Source: Clostridium sp. D43t1_170807_H7
GTDB lineage: Bacteria; Bacillota; Clostridia; Clostridiales; Clostridiaceae
Length of the DNA: 64,000 nt
Assembly (NCBI RefSeq): GCF_015555905.1
Contig: NZ_JADNLK010000007.1
Span: 1 to 64,000, forward strand
Direction: 5' to 3'
The first letter of the stretch is position 1; every line of letters starts with the position of its first letter. This document shows, piece after piece, positions 1 to 7,978 of this stretch. The notes under the pieces are model-generated. The model was not told where the DNA came from. It did no database searches and saw only the letters and a list, made by a program, of their open reading frames with translations. The translations under genes were made by a program, and so were the position numbers.

Positions 1-54
1 CTACTATTAGCTCTATGCTTTTTGGCATACTATAAATTAAATTCCCGAAGGGAG

Positions 55-77
55 CGTGGCGAAAGCCACTTTTTTTA
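55..77 (+). terminator. Rho-independent terminator of the gene upstream of the window
   Basis: A GTGGC stem, a GAAA tetraloop and a GCCAC arm are followed by seven T. It probably ends the transcript of a gene lying mostly left of the window. Bases 1-54 are too short to say which frame is that gene's end. Confidence 0.7.
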
Positions 78-144
78 CTATATAGAATAAATATGATAAG
101 ATTAAAATAAACTAAAAGCAAATCGATAAAAAATGGAGGTAAAT

Positions 145-1449
145 ATGTTTAATTTATATACATTAGATAATGGCTTAAGGGTTGTAACAGAATATATTGA
201 GCATGTTAATTCTATAAGTGTAGGAATAATGGTTCAAAATGGTTCAAGAAATGAAAGTAAAGATGTTAATGGTATTTCACATTTTATAGAGCATATGTTT
301 TTTAAGGGGACAGATAAAAGAAGTGCAAAGGAAATAGTACAAGAAATAGAAAATATAGGTGGACAAATTAATGCTTATACAAGTAAAGAAACTACTTGTT
401 ATTATATAAAAGCATTAAATACTCATGTTGATTTATGTCTAGACGTAATTTCTGATATGATATTAAATTCAAAATTCGATGAAGAAGAAATTGAAAAAGA
501 AAAAGGTGTAGTTATTGAAGAAATAAATATGAGTCAAGATAATCCAGAAGATGTATTAGATGAAATACATTCAGAAGCTATCTTCGGAGATAATTCTTTA
601 TCATATCCTATTTTAGGTACACCTGATAGAATAAGATCATTTACTAGAAAGAAGATTAAAGATTATATTAGAACACATTATACGCCTTATAACTCTGTAC
701 TTAGTATTTGTGGAAAGTTTGATGAAAAGGAATTAAGAAAGCTTATTGAAGAGTATTTTGGAAAGTGGAGTAAAGATGATATATATAATCCAACATATGA
801 ATCTATTATATTAAAGCATGATAGTAAGTATACAGAAAAACAAATAGAGCAAGTTCATATAAATCTAGGTTTAAATGGATTACCATATGCTGATGATAAA
901 TCTTATTCATTAGTATTATTAAATAATATATTTGGTGGCGGTGCATCATCAATACTTTTCCAAAAGGTTAGAGAAGAATTAGGATTATGTTATAGTGTTT
1001 ATTCTTATATGCAACCTTATCTAGGTGTTGGAACAATGAATATATACACAGGATTAAGTAATAAGTATTGTGATAAGGCCATAAGTGTTATTAATGAGCA
1101 TTTACATGATTTTGCTAATAAAGGTATAAGTAAAGAATTATTAGAAATTAATAAAGAAAAAATTAAAGCAAGTTATATATTAGGTTTAGAAAGCACTTCA
1201 TCTAGAATGTTTGCTAATGCAAAATGTTTCTTATTACAAAATAAAATTAAAACACAAGAAGATGTAATTAAGAGAATTAACAAAATAGATAATGATGACA
1301 TAAACTATGTATTGGAGAGATGCTTTAAGCCAGGAATAATAAGCACTGCTTTTGTTGGGCAAGGTATAGAAGCTGATAAATTAAATTCAATTATAAATAA
1401 CTCTAAAGTTGCATATAAGAGTTCTACTGATGAAAAATTTATATTGTAA
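145..1449 (+). CDS. mlpA: M16 family zinc peptidase (MlpA/YmxG type)
   Basis: Predicted 434-residue M16 (insulinase-type) metallopeptidase. The inverted zinc motif HFIEH is at about residues 46-50, and the third metal ligand Glu is probably in the VVIEE segment about 76 residues later, the usual spacing. The C-terminal half is the second, inactive M16 domain. An in-frame ATG at 133 overlaps the GGAGGT ribosome site (135-140), so ATG 145 is the better start. YmxH and aspartate kinase follow, the same order as the Bacillus mlpA-ymxH-dapG region. Family assignment is secure. The substrate is unknown; Bacillus MlpA has been linked to control of exported protease. Confidence 0.92.
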   Translation: MFNLYTLDNGLRVVTEYIEHVNSISVGIMVQNGSRNESKDVNGISHFIEHMFFKGTDKRSAKEIVQEIENIGGQINAYTSKETTCYYIKALNTHVDLCLDVISDMILNSKFDEEEIEKEKGVVIEEINMSQDNPEDVLDEIHSEAIFGDNSLSYPILGTPDRIRSFTRKKIKDYIRTHYTPYNSVLSICGKFDEKELRKLIEEYFGKWSKDDIYNPTYESIILKHDSKYTEKQIEQVHINLGLNGLPYADDKSYSLVLLNNIFGGGASSILFQKVREELGLCYSVYSYMQPYLGVGTMNIYTGLSNKYCDKAISVINEHLHDFANKGISKELLEINKEKIKASYILGLESTSSRMFANAKCFLLQNKIKTQEDVIKRINKIDNDDINYVLERCFKPGIISTAFVGQGIEADKLNSIINNSKVAYKSSTDEKFIL

Positions 1450-1574
1450 GTTTGGCCTATAGTTGATATATTATTTAAGGAGAGGAAAGCGCTAGTTGGA
1501 TTTTTATAGTATATGTAAAGTAATATATTACTTATTGAATGCATAATATTATGTATAACAAGGAGGTAATTATT

Positions 1575-1880
1575 ATGAAGGATTTTGAATATTACGAAAA
1601 AAAGCCAGAAAGTCAACTTAGAAACTTAAGTGAGTTAGAAAGATATGAAATTTTTAACTTAGAAAGTGCAGAAAAGTATGATAGCGCTCAAAATATTGAT
1701 TTTATAATTGACGAAGAAGGATATCTTAAATTCCTGGTTGTTGGTATTAGTGCAAATAAGTTTAGCTTCTTTGGTAGCAAAGAATATGTTGAAATACCAT
1801 GGGAATGTGTAACAAAAGTTGGAACTAATGTCATAGTAATCTCTGCTGAGGAAGGAAAGATAAAAAGAGCGAGAGCTTAA
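1575..1880 (+). CDS. ymxH: YlmC/YmxH family PRC-barrel sporulation protein
   Basis: A 101-residue protein of the YlmC/YmxH family with a small PRC-barrel fold (the VGIS..KFSFFG and EYVEIPWE segments). Members are common in spore formers and poorly characterised. ATG 1575 is chosen because AGGAGGT lies 8 bases upstream; an in-frame ATG at 1539 has no ribosome site. It sits between the M16 peptidase and aspartate kinase, as in Bacillus. Function beyond the family name is not known. Confidence 0.85.
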   Translation: MKDFEYYEKKPESQLRNLSELERYEIFNLESAEKYDSAQNIDFIIDEEGYLKFLVVGISANKFSFFGSKEYVEIPWECVTKVGTNVIVISAEEGKIKRARA

Positions 1881-1901
1881 AAAACTTAAGGGGGAGATTC
1901 C

Positions 1902-3104
1902 TTGAATATAATAGTGCAAAAGTTCGGAGGAACATCTGTATCTACAGAGGAAAGAAGAAAACAAGTAATAAAAAAAATAGGGAAAGCAATTGAAAGTGGA
2001 TTAAAACCAGTAGTAGTAGTTTCAGCTATGGGAAGAATGGGAGAGCCATATGCAACAGATACCCTATTATCACTTGTAGATAATAATTTTAAAAATAATA
2101 ACAAAAGTGCTCAAGATTTATTAATGTGTTGTGGAGAAATAATAAGTTCAGTAGTATTATGTAATGATTTATATAAGCATGGAATAACTGCAGTTCCGCT
2201 AACTGGAGGTCAAGCAGGAATTATAACAAATAGTGTCCACACTGATGCACAAGCTATTGATGTAGATACTCATAATATAATAAAAATTCTAGAGTCAGGA
2301 AAAGTACCAGTAGTAACAGGATTCCAAGGAGTTACTAAAGATGGTTTTTTCACAACTTTAGGAAGAGGTGGAAGTGATACTTCTGCATGTATATTAGGAG
2401 TTGCATTAAAGGCCAAAGAAATAGATATATATACTGATGTTGATGGTATAATGACAGCAGATCCAAGAATGGTAGAGGATGCATCTCTTATAAATGAAAT
2501 GACATATAATGAGGTATTCCAATTAGCGGATCAAGGCGCAAAGGTTATTCATCCAAAAGCTGTTGATTTAGCTAAAAAGGGAAATGTACCATTAGTTATT
2601 AAGAATACTATGAATGATTCAAAGGGTACTATGATTAAGAGTAATGTTTCAGAAGAAGAAAAGAGATTGATTTCTGGAATAACTCATTTAAATAATAGAA
2701 TTCAGGTAAGAGTAAGATTATCCGATAATAAAGGTAAAGGATCTTATAGAAATCTTTTAGAATTATTAGCTAAAAATCATATAAGTTTAGATTTAATAAA
2801 CATTTTCCCAGAACATCAAATGTTCACTATTGATGCTACTGAAAAAGATAAACTTTCAGAGATAATGAGTAAAGCTGAAATTAAGTATACAACTATTGAA
2901 GATTGTAGTACTATAGCTATTGTTGGTGCTGGAATGAATGGAGTTCCAGGGGTTATGGCAAGAATAATAAATACTCTAACAAGTAATGATATTGAAGTAT
3001 TACAAACAACAGATTCAAATATGACTATTTGGTGTTTAATTAATACTAAAAAAGTTCCTGAAGCAGTAAGATTACTTCATAGTGAATTTGGTTTAGGTAA
3101 ATAG
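1902..3104 (+). CDS. dapG: Aspartate kinase (DapG-like)
   Basis: A 400-residue aspartokinase phosphorylating L-aspartate, the first step to diaminopimelate, lysine, threonine and methionine. The N-terminal KFGGTSV nucleotide-binding motif is at residues 7-13, the kinase domain runs to about 240, and two ACT domains occupy about 265-400, the layout of the diaminopimelate-regulated monofunctional Bacillus DapG (about 404 residues). Translation probably starts at TTG 1902 behind an AAGGGGGAG site. dapF at 49.2 kb belongs to the same pathway. Feedback specificity (DAP or lysine) cannot be read from the sequence. Confidence 0.9.
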   Translation: MNIIVQKFGGTSVSTEERRKQVIKKIGKAIESGLKPVVVVSAMGRMGEPYATDTLLSLVDNNFKNNNKSAQDLLMCCGEIISSVVLCNDLYKHGITAVPLTGGQAGIITNSVHTDAQAIDVDTHNIIKILESGKVPVVTGFQGVTKDGFFTTLGRGGSDTSACILGVALKAKEIDIYTDVDGIMTADPRMVEDASLINEMTYNEVFQLADQGAKVIHPKAVDLAKKGNVPLVIKNTMNDSKGTMIKSNVSEEEKRLISGITHLNNRIQVRVRLSDNKGKGSYRNLLELLAKNHISLDLINIFPEHQMFTIDATEKDKLSEIMSKAEIKYTTIEDCSTIAIVGAGMNGVPGVMARIINTLTSNDIEVLQTTDSNMTIWCLINTKKVPEAVRLLHSEFGLGK

Positions 3105-3124
3105 TGAATAAGAAAAGGCTCTTT

Positions 3125-3165
3125 AGTAAAGTATAATTTATTTTATTAAGGGGTCTTTACTTTTA
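3125..3165 (+). terminator. Possible terminator after aspartate kinase
   Basis: AGTAAAG (3125-3131) can pair with CTTTACT (3155-3161), which is followed by TTTTA. The loop is long (23 nt) and the stem is AT-rich, so this is a weak candidate. Confidence 0.3.
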
Positions 3166-3275
3166 TACATAGTTTATATTTTAATTATATTAATAAATAG
3201 TTATAGTGTTTTAATATATAATAATTTCATATATAATATAAAATATATTTATTTTATGTAAAAAGGAGTAGTATC

Positions 3276-3551
3276 ATGGAATTAAAGTTTGATGAAAAAG
3301 CAAAAAAAGCTCTAAAAGATTTAGTAAATGAAAGTTCGGAAGAGTATATAAGAATAAAGGTTTTCTATGGTTGTGGTAGACCAGCTTATGAATTATATTG
3401 TGATTTTAAGAGTGATGAAGACGTTGAAGAGGTAATAGAAGGAATTAAGTTTGTTGTAAATAAAAAAGATGTTAGAGCTTGTAATAACCTTCAAATTAAG
3501 TATGATAAAGAAGTTTATAATAAGGGATTTTATATCAAAGATTTAGATTAA
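3276..3551 (+). CDS. HesB/IscA-like small protein
   Basis: A 91-residue protein resembling the HesB-like (seleno)protein family of clostridia, distant relatives of the A-type Fe-S carriers IscA/HesB. The family hallmark is visible as F-Y-G-C-G-R-P-A-Y-E-L around residues 29-39, with Cys at the position some homologues fill with selenocysteine; another Cys lies in the DVRACNN segment. It lacks the full three-Cys IscA pattern, so an Fe-S carrier role is not established. An AAAAGGAG site precedes ATG 3276. It looks monocistronic, with its own terminator. Confidence 0.7.
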   Translation: MELKFDEKAKKALKDLVNESSEEYIRIKVFYGCGRPAYELYCDFKSDEDVEEVIEGIKFVVNKKDVRACNNLQIKYDKEVYNKGFYIKDLD

Positions 3552-3554
3552 TTT

Positions 3555-3596
3555 AAAAGCTATGCAAAATATTTTGCATAGCTTTTAAGTTTTTAT
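3555..3596 (+). terminator. Terminator after the HesB-like gene
   Basis: A perfect inverted repeat (3555-3586; arms of AAAAGCTATGCAAAAT type) begins three bases after the stop codon. A short T-rich stretch follows. Confidence 0.75.
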
Positions 3597-3651
3597 AAAT
3601 ATTATTTTCAAAAATGGGAAAAATAATGTAAAAAGGTTAGAGGTGATAAAA

Positions 3652-4101
3652 ATGAGTGAAAAAATAGTTAAAGAATTAAATAAGTTTCTAACAGGAATTC
3701 ATATGGGAGGGGCTACCTTTAAGGATTATTTAGATAAAGCACAAAATTTAGAACTTAAAGGTAAATTAAGAGAAATTATAGAGTCATTTAAGATACATGA
3801 AGAAGCCATAACTCATAGAATAGAAAAGTTAGGAGGAAATGCAAGTGATTCACTAGGTATAAGGGGAAATATAGCAGAAGCCTTTGAAAGAATAAAACTT
3901 ATACCTGTTGATACTGATGCTGAAGTGTGCGAACATGCAATAAAAGCTATGAATATGGGAATAAAAAATGCAAATAAATTTATGGAAGAAAATAAAAATA
4001 TGGAAGAAAGCATAATGAATGATATAAGGGGTGTAATAAAAGATTATGATAATCATTTAGAGGTTTTAAACAATTTGAAAACTAAGTTATGCAAATATTG
4101 A
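3652..4101 (+). CDS. DUF2383 ferritin-like four-helix protein
   Basis: A 149-residue, all-helical protein matching the DUF2383 (ferritin-like, YciE-related) pattern: an N-terminal LNKFLTGIHMGGATFKDY helix, a central helix with SFKIHEEAI, and the conserved IRGNIAEAFERIK segment. Acidic and His residues in the helices could bind metal, but this is not shown. ATG 3652 has GAGGTG 6 bases upstream; an in-frame GTG at 3643 overlaps that site. Function unknown. Confidence 0.75.
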   Translation: MSEKIVKELNKFLTGIHMGGATFKDYLDKAQNLELKGKLREIIESFKIHEEAITHRIEKLGGNASDSLGIRGNIAEAFERIKLIPVDTDAEVCEHAIKAMNMGIKNANKFMEENKNMEESIMNDIRGVIKDYDNHLEVLNNLKTKLCKY

Positions 4102-4162
4102 TGAAATTTTTAAAATATGATATATACTTATTAAGAGAAATTATAGATTGTGAGGAAATTTT

Positions 4163-4945
4163 ATGAAGAAAATATTTGGAATTTTAAGTATTTTATCGAT
4201 TTTTGCTTTTTTATCTTTGGGATGTACTAAGAAGGTTGAAATGGTTAGAGCAAATACACCAGAAGAGGCAATTAATTTATTTAATACCTATAACTTAGAG
4301 AATAATGTAGAAGAAATGGTTAAGTTATATTCAAATGAATATATAGATTATATTGGATATGATGCAAATCAAATAATAAAGGTAATGAAAAAAAATAGAA
4401 AAGATTTAAATATAAAATCTTCAACAGTAAAAAGTATAGAAGATGTAAATGAAAATTTAAAAAAAGCAGTAGTAACTATTTCAGCGGTAGTAGATGATGA
4501 GGATACTACAGAAGATTATGTATATGCATTAATAAAAGAAGATAATGGATGGTCGGTTTCACCAGATGGTATTACTGAGTGTATAGAATTTGATGTTCCA
4601 ATGAGTAAAGAAAAAGAATTGAATTTAAATTTAGCTAAAGAGGCAGTTCAATTTGATGGAGCACTAATAAGAGTTAATTTATATAATGATACTAGTAATT
4701 CATATGTTTTTGGTACAACAGACGAAAAAACTGAAATTATAGTAGAGACAACAGAAGGAACATTTACAAGTATAGTAGAAGAGCCACAAAAAATAGAGAA
4801 AAAGGCAAGAAATTATTTTATAGCAAAGATAGAAAATTTAAAGGGTGACATAACAAAGGTTACAGTAACATCATTATTTGATCTTGATAAAGATGGAAAT
4901 GCAATTTTAGATACAAAGAAAGATATAACAGCATATAGTAAATAA
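4163..4945 (+). CDS. Predicted lipoprotein of unknown function
   Basis: A 260-residue secreted lipoprotein: charged MKK start, hydrophobic core, and a lipobox ending L-S-L-G-C at residue 21, so lipid would be added at Cys21. The next segment (about 30-135, starting TPEEAINLFNTYN) looks like an NTF2-like/DUF4878-type fold. The C-terminal half (about 160-255) is beta-rich with Gly-Asn-Thr turns. No catalytic motif is recognised. The gene stands alone, convergent with the DUF5685 gene. Exported and membrane-anchored is well supported; the role is not. Confidence 0.8.
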   Translation: MKKIFGILSILSIFAFLSLGCTKKVEMVRANTPEEAINLFNTYNLENNVEEMVKLYSNEYIDYIGYDANQIIKVMKKNRKDLNIKSSTVKSIEDVNENLKKAVVTISAVVDDEDTTEDYVYALIKEDNGWSVSPDGITECIEFDVPMSKEKELNLNLAKEAVQFDGALIRVNLYNDTSNSYVFGTTDEKTEIIVETTEGTFTSIVEEPQKIEKKARNYFIAKIENLKGDITKVTVTSLFDLDKDGNAILDTKKDITAYSK

Positions 4946-4948
4946 AAT

Positions 4949-4984
4949 AAATACCAGTAGCTTTTTAGCTACTGGTATTTATTT
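4949..4984. terminator. Bidirectional terminator between convergent genes
   Basis: A 14-bp inverted repeat with a TTTT loop (4949-4980) is flanked by A-rich and T-rich tracts, so it can act on both strands. It overlaps the last codons of the minus-strand DUF5685 gene, whose stop codon lies at 4965-4967. Confidence 0.8.
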
Positions 4985-5873
4985 TGTTATTTTCTATGGC
5001 AGGTATTTTATTTAAAATTTCATAGTATTTATTGATCATTCCTAAGTTTATTACATTATCAATAATGCTATAATGTTTTTTAAAAGGAATAGCCTTAAGA
5101 AAATCACTGCAATTTACAAGACAATTTGAAATATAGAAATCAATTTCATTAATGCATGATAAAATTAATTCATCAAAGTTTAATGAATTTAAATTGAATA
5201 ATACATTATAAGGATTGAAATTATTAGTGTTAAGATCATCTTTCAAATCATCAAGGGCATCTATTAAATAAATCCATTTTCCAATAAAATATCCAAGGCT
5301 ATATAGATTTTCACGTAATATATCAGAATCCTCTTCAAATTTATAAGGGAAGTTACTTAAAATACTTCCCATTATATCACTAAAAGGATGTGTGATTTCG
5401 TCTAAAGAAGAAAATTTTTTTGACTTCTCAAGATTTGATAAGATGTCTATATTATTTGATATTTTATTGGAGATATTTTCTAATTCAAGTAAGCTTTTTT
5501 TGGAAGATGAAGAAAGGAGAAATTTAAAAAGTTTACTTTTTACACTTTTGTCATCCTTTATGTTATCTTTTAGTTTATAATCAAAAAGAAGTACACTTAA
5601 ATTAGAGCAATAATTTAAAGCATTTGTCTGCTTTGTTATTATAATGTTCCTATTAGGGTGTCTTAAGCATTTAATGGAGTCAAAGATTAGTGGATTACTG
5701 TAAAGTCCATCTAATAAAAATCCTATAAAGGTTAAATCGTAATTTAAACAAAATCTTGGAATATTACCATATTCTCTTTTAATTTCATTGCATAATCCAC
5801 AATAATAGCTTCTAAAGTATTCAAATTCCTTAAACTTCAGTTCGCTTTTAAGAGGTGTAACATAGCCAAACAT
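4965..5873 (-). CDS. DUF5685 family protein
   Basis: A 302-residue protein of the clostridial DUF5685 family, recognised from its MFGYVTPLK start and the YYCGLCNEIK segment (a CxxC pair at residues 25 and 28). A further Cys precedes the LRHPNRN segment, and the C-terminal half is helical. The Cys pattern suggests metal or redox chemistry, but no activity is known. It is the last gene of a likely three-gene minus-strand unit with the J-domain-like gene (41 bases upstream) and a TPR gene. An AAGGAG site precedes the ATG at 5873. Confidence 0.8.
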   Translation of the reverse strand: MFGYVTPLKSELKFKEFEYFRSYYCGLCNEIKREYGNIPRFCLNYDLTFIGFLLDGLYSNPLIFDSIKCLRHPNRNIIITKQTNALNYCSNLSVLLFDYKLKDNIKDDKSVKSKLFKFLLSSSSKKSLLELENISNKISNNIDILSNLEKSKKFSSLDEITHPFSDIMGSILSNFPYKFEEDSDILRENLYSLGYFIGKWIYLIDALDDLKDDLNTNNFNPYNVLFNLNSLNFDELILSCINEIDFYISNCLVNCSDFLKAIPFKKHYSIIDNVINLGMINKYYEILNKIPAIENNKINTSS

Positions 5874-5914
5874 TAAACTTCTCCTTTATTAAGATAAAAG
5901 TATTTAAACAGATA

Positions 5915-6718
5915 CTAGCACATTCCGCCGCCACCAGAATTACCACACATATTCATTCCGTTTCCGCCGCCCATTAAGCTTTGCATAAGCAAGTTTTGCA
6001 TAGGATTTCCACCACCCATCATATTAGCAATATTGCCCATAGGATTAGCATTGTTAGCAGCATTATTTGCAGCGTTCATTCCATTAGTAGAGTTAGTACT
6101 AGCACCACTCATAGGATTAGCACCACCCATAGGATTACCACCATTAGCGTTCATAAACATATTTAAAATGTTAGGATCTATTCCACCACCGTTGCCAGAA
6201 CCGCCACACATGTTGTTTGTTTGGCCACCACCACCACACATATTATTGTTATTATTAGCACTGTTATATTGCATTGTTCTAGCATAATTTGCTTTCATCT
6301 TTCTAACCTTTTTGACAAGTACCATTAAAGCTTCTTGATACTCCTCATTATTAGGGTTTAATTCTGCAGCTGTCTTTAAATGATTTACGCCAGCTTGAAA
6401 CCATCCTTTTTTTAATAATACAAAACCTTTTAGATAATTCCATTCAGGTGAAGTTTTATCAGATATTAGATTAAGCTGTGTTTCTGCTGATAAAAATTGT
6501 TTGTTTTCAATTAGGTTTCTTATATCTTTATACTTAAAATTGTTACTTAATATTGTATAAGCTTCGTTTATTTCTGAAAGTTTATCCTCTGCAAGTGGTT
6601 CTTCAGGAGAACCATTAAAATCATTTATACTATAGGTGTTTGCCAATGATTCATAAGCATCTTTAATTTCATCCAATGAAGCATTTGGTCTTATGCCAAG
6701 CACTTTATAAGGGTTCAT
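5915..6718 (-). CDS. J-domain-like/TPR protein with Gly-Asn-Met-Cys-rich tail
   Basis: A 267-residue protein. Residues 1-65 match a DnaJ J domain (NPYKVLGIRPNASLDEIK... EINEAYTILSN), but the HPD tripeptide needed to stimulate DnaK is absent; NTYSINDFNG stands where it should be. A TPR-like segment follows (about 80-135, ending ELNPNNEEY). The last 110 residues are low complexity, rich in Gly, Asn and Met, with repeated M-C-G-G units and a terminal M-C. ATG 6718 is preferred over TTG 6724 because AAGGAG lies 8 bases before it. The TPR part is paralogous to the upstream gene. A chaperone role is doubtful; scaffold or metal binding is speculation. Confidence 0.75.
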   Translation of the reverse strand: MNPYKVLGIRPNASLDEIKDAYESLANTYSINDFNGSPEEPLAEDKLSEINEAYTILSNNFKYKDIRNLIENKQFLSAETQLNLISDKTSPEWNYLKGFVLLKKGWFQAGVNHLKTAAELNPNNEEYQEALMVLVKKVRKMKANYARTMQYNSANNNNNMCGGGGQTNNMCGGSGNGGGIDPNILNMFMNANGGNPMGGANPMSGASTNSTNGMNAANNAANNANPMGNIANMMGGGNPMQNLLMQSLMGGGNGMNMCGNSGGGGMC

Positions 6719-6810
6719 AAACAAATCTCCTTAGAAAAGATTATTGAATTATTATAATATATTCAGAGTACTTTAAATAAGTGATTCATATGAATTAATA
6801 GAATTGAATA

Positions 6811-7242
6811 TTAAATACAATCAATTAAATCTCCACCCATACATTCACAGCATTGATCTAAACATATTAAATCGCAGCAGCTAAAGTTACCACAGTCACA
6901 ACAACAGTCATCACAGCAACAACAAGCACAACCACGATTACGTCTTCTGTAACCATTATTATAATAGTCATCAGAGTAGTGTCTATGTCTACGCATTAAA
7001 GTGATTAAGCTTTCTTTATATAAAGTATTATTAGGAGAAAGAGAAACTGCTATTTTTAGATGATTTAAAGATTCATCAAACCAAGCCTTTTTTTCTAATA
7101 GGAGGCTATAAAGATAATGATAATCAGCATTTTTATCTATATAGGAATTTAATAAGCTTTCGGCTGAGGAAAAATCTCTTTTATTTATTAAATTACTAAT
7201 AGTAGTAAATGAATTATTGTTAATAGAATATGAATTATTCAT
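6811..7242 (-). CDS. TPR-like protein with extremely Cys-rich C-terminus
   Basis: A 143-residue protein. Residues 15-90 are clearly paralogous to the TPR segment of the neighbouring J-domain-like protein (shared SAE..LN, DK, WF...NHLK.A..L.PNN..Y.E pattern). A basic linker (RRHRHY...YRRRNRG) follows, then about 40 residues with 16 Cys, including CACCCC, CCC and CC clusters, and few hydrophobics. There is no J domain. ATG 7242 is used because GGGAG lies 8 bases upstream; GTG 7251 overlaps it. The tail could bind metal or form disulphides, but it matches no known metallothionein spacing. Function unknown. Confidence 0.75.
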   Translation of the reverse strand: MNNSYSINNNSFTTISNLINKRDFSSAESLLNSYIDKNADYHYLYSLLLEKKAWFDESLNHLKIAVSLSPNNTLYKESLITLMRRHRHYSDDYYNNGYRRRNRGCACCCCDDCCCDCGNFSCCDLICLDQCCECMGGDLIDCI

Positions 7243-7290
7243 AATACTCACTCCCTTAAGTTATAATATATAAATATATTACTATAAAAG

Positions 7291-7319
7291 TAATATTGTA
7301 TTTATTATATACAATATTA
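7291..7319. promoter_or_regulatory. Inverted repeat in a divergent promoter region
   Basis: An 11-bp perfect inverted repeat (TAATATTGTAT ... ATACAATATTA, 7-base spacer) lies between the divergent TPR and ArsC-like genes. The position and size suit a dimeric repressor operator. No T-run follows, so it is unlikely to be a terminator. The region is very AT-rich and the match may be fortuitous. Confidence 0.3.
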
Positions 7320-7417
7320 AAAAATAAATCATTATTTAGAAAAATTTATGGGATAATATTTACTATTACATAATAATTATGATAGAATTATAAAAAATAA
7401 TTTAAAAGGAGATAATT

Positions 7418-7771
7418 ATGGAAAAATTATTTTTACAATATCCTAAATGTACTACTTGTAGAAAAGCTAAGAAGTTTTTACAAGAAAATAATGTAACCTT
7501 TAATGATAGAGACATAACTATAGATAATCCTACAGTAGAAGAATTAGAAAAGTGGATAGATTTAAGTGGATTAGAAATTAAAAAATTCTTTAATACTTCA
7601 GGTGTTTTATATAAAGAAATGAAGCTAAAAGATAAAATTAAAGATATGTCTAGAGAAGAAATGATAAAACTACTTGCTACAGATGGAAAGCTTGTTAAAA
7701 GACCACTTTTAATATGTGAAGACAAAGTATTAGTAGGATTCAAGGAAGAACAATATAAGGAAATATTATAA
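7418..7771 (+). CDS. ArsC/Spx-family thioredoxin-fold protein
   Basis: A 117-residue protein of the ArsC/Spx/YffB superfamily. A C-T-T-C redox pair follows the first strand (YPKCTTCRKAK, residues 8-18), and the family's C-terminal signature (DGKLVKRPLL) is present. The CxxC resembles Spx/MgsR, but the RNA-polymerase-binding features of Spx cannot be confirmed. No ars genes are nearby, so arsenate reduction is not indicated. The start at ATG 7418 has AAAAGGAG upstream. Single gene with its own terminator. Confidence 0.85.
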   Translation: MEKLFLQYPKCTTCRKAKKFLQENNVTFNDRDITIDNPTVEELEKWIDLSGLEIKKFFNTSGVLYKEMKLKDKIKDMSREEMIKLLATDGKLVKRPLLICEDKVLVGFKEEQYKEIL

Positions 7772-7791
7772 ATTTGAAAAAATAGAGATAA

Positions 7792-7836
7792 AAATAATCT
7801 ATTGGGTAATATTAATTCAATAGATTATTTTTTTGT
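7792..7836 (+). terminator. Terminator after the ArsC-like gene
   Basis: AATAATCTATTG (from 7793) pairs with CAATAGATTATT (7818-7829), followed directly by a run of T. Confidence 0.8.
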
Positions 7837-7978
7837 TTTAAGATTTGTTTTAAGAAGAATAGATTATTGTGGTAAAATACTTATTAGTGGCTTTTTTGCT
7901 AATAGCTTAAATTTGCTTATAAAAAGCTAAGAAGATATATTTATAAAATAAATAGTTTCATTTAATGAGGTGGAAAAA

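Noticed and set aside
1-90. Open frame at the left edge (LLLALCFLAYYK...) as the end of a membrane protein
   Set aside because: It runs through the terminator hairpin, and another frame stops at 33-35 just before it; the edge is too short to decide.
5981-6287. Plus-strand ORFs rich in His/Ile or Pro/Leu opposite the J-domain-like gene
   Set aside because: They are antisense shadows of its Gly-Asn-Met repeats, with no ribosome sites.
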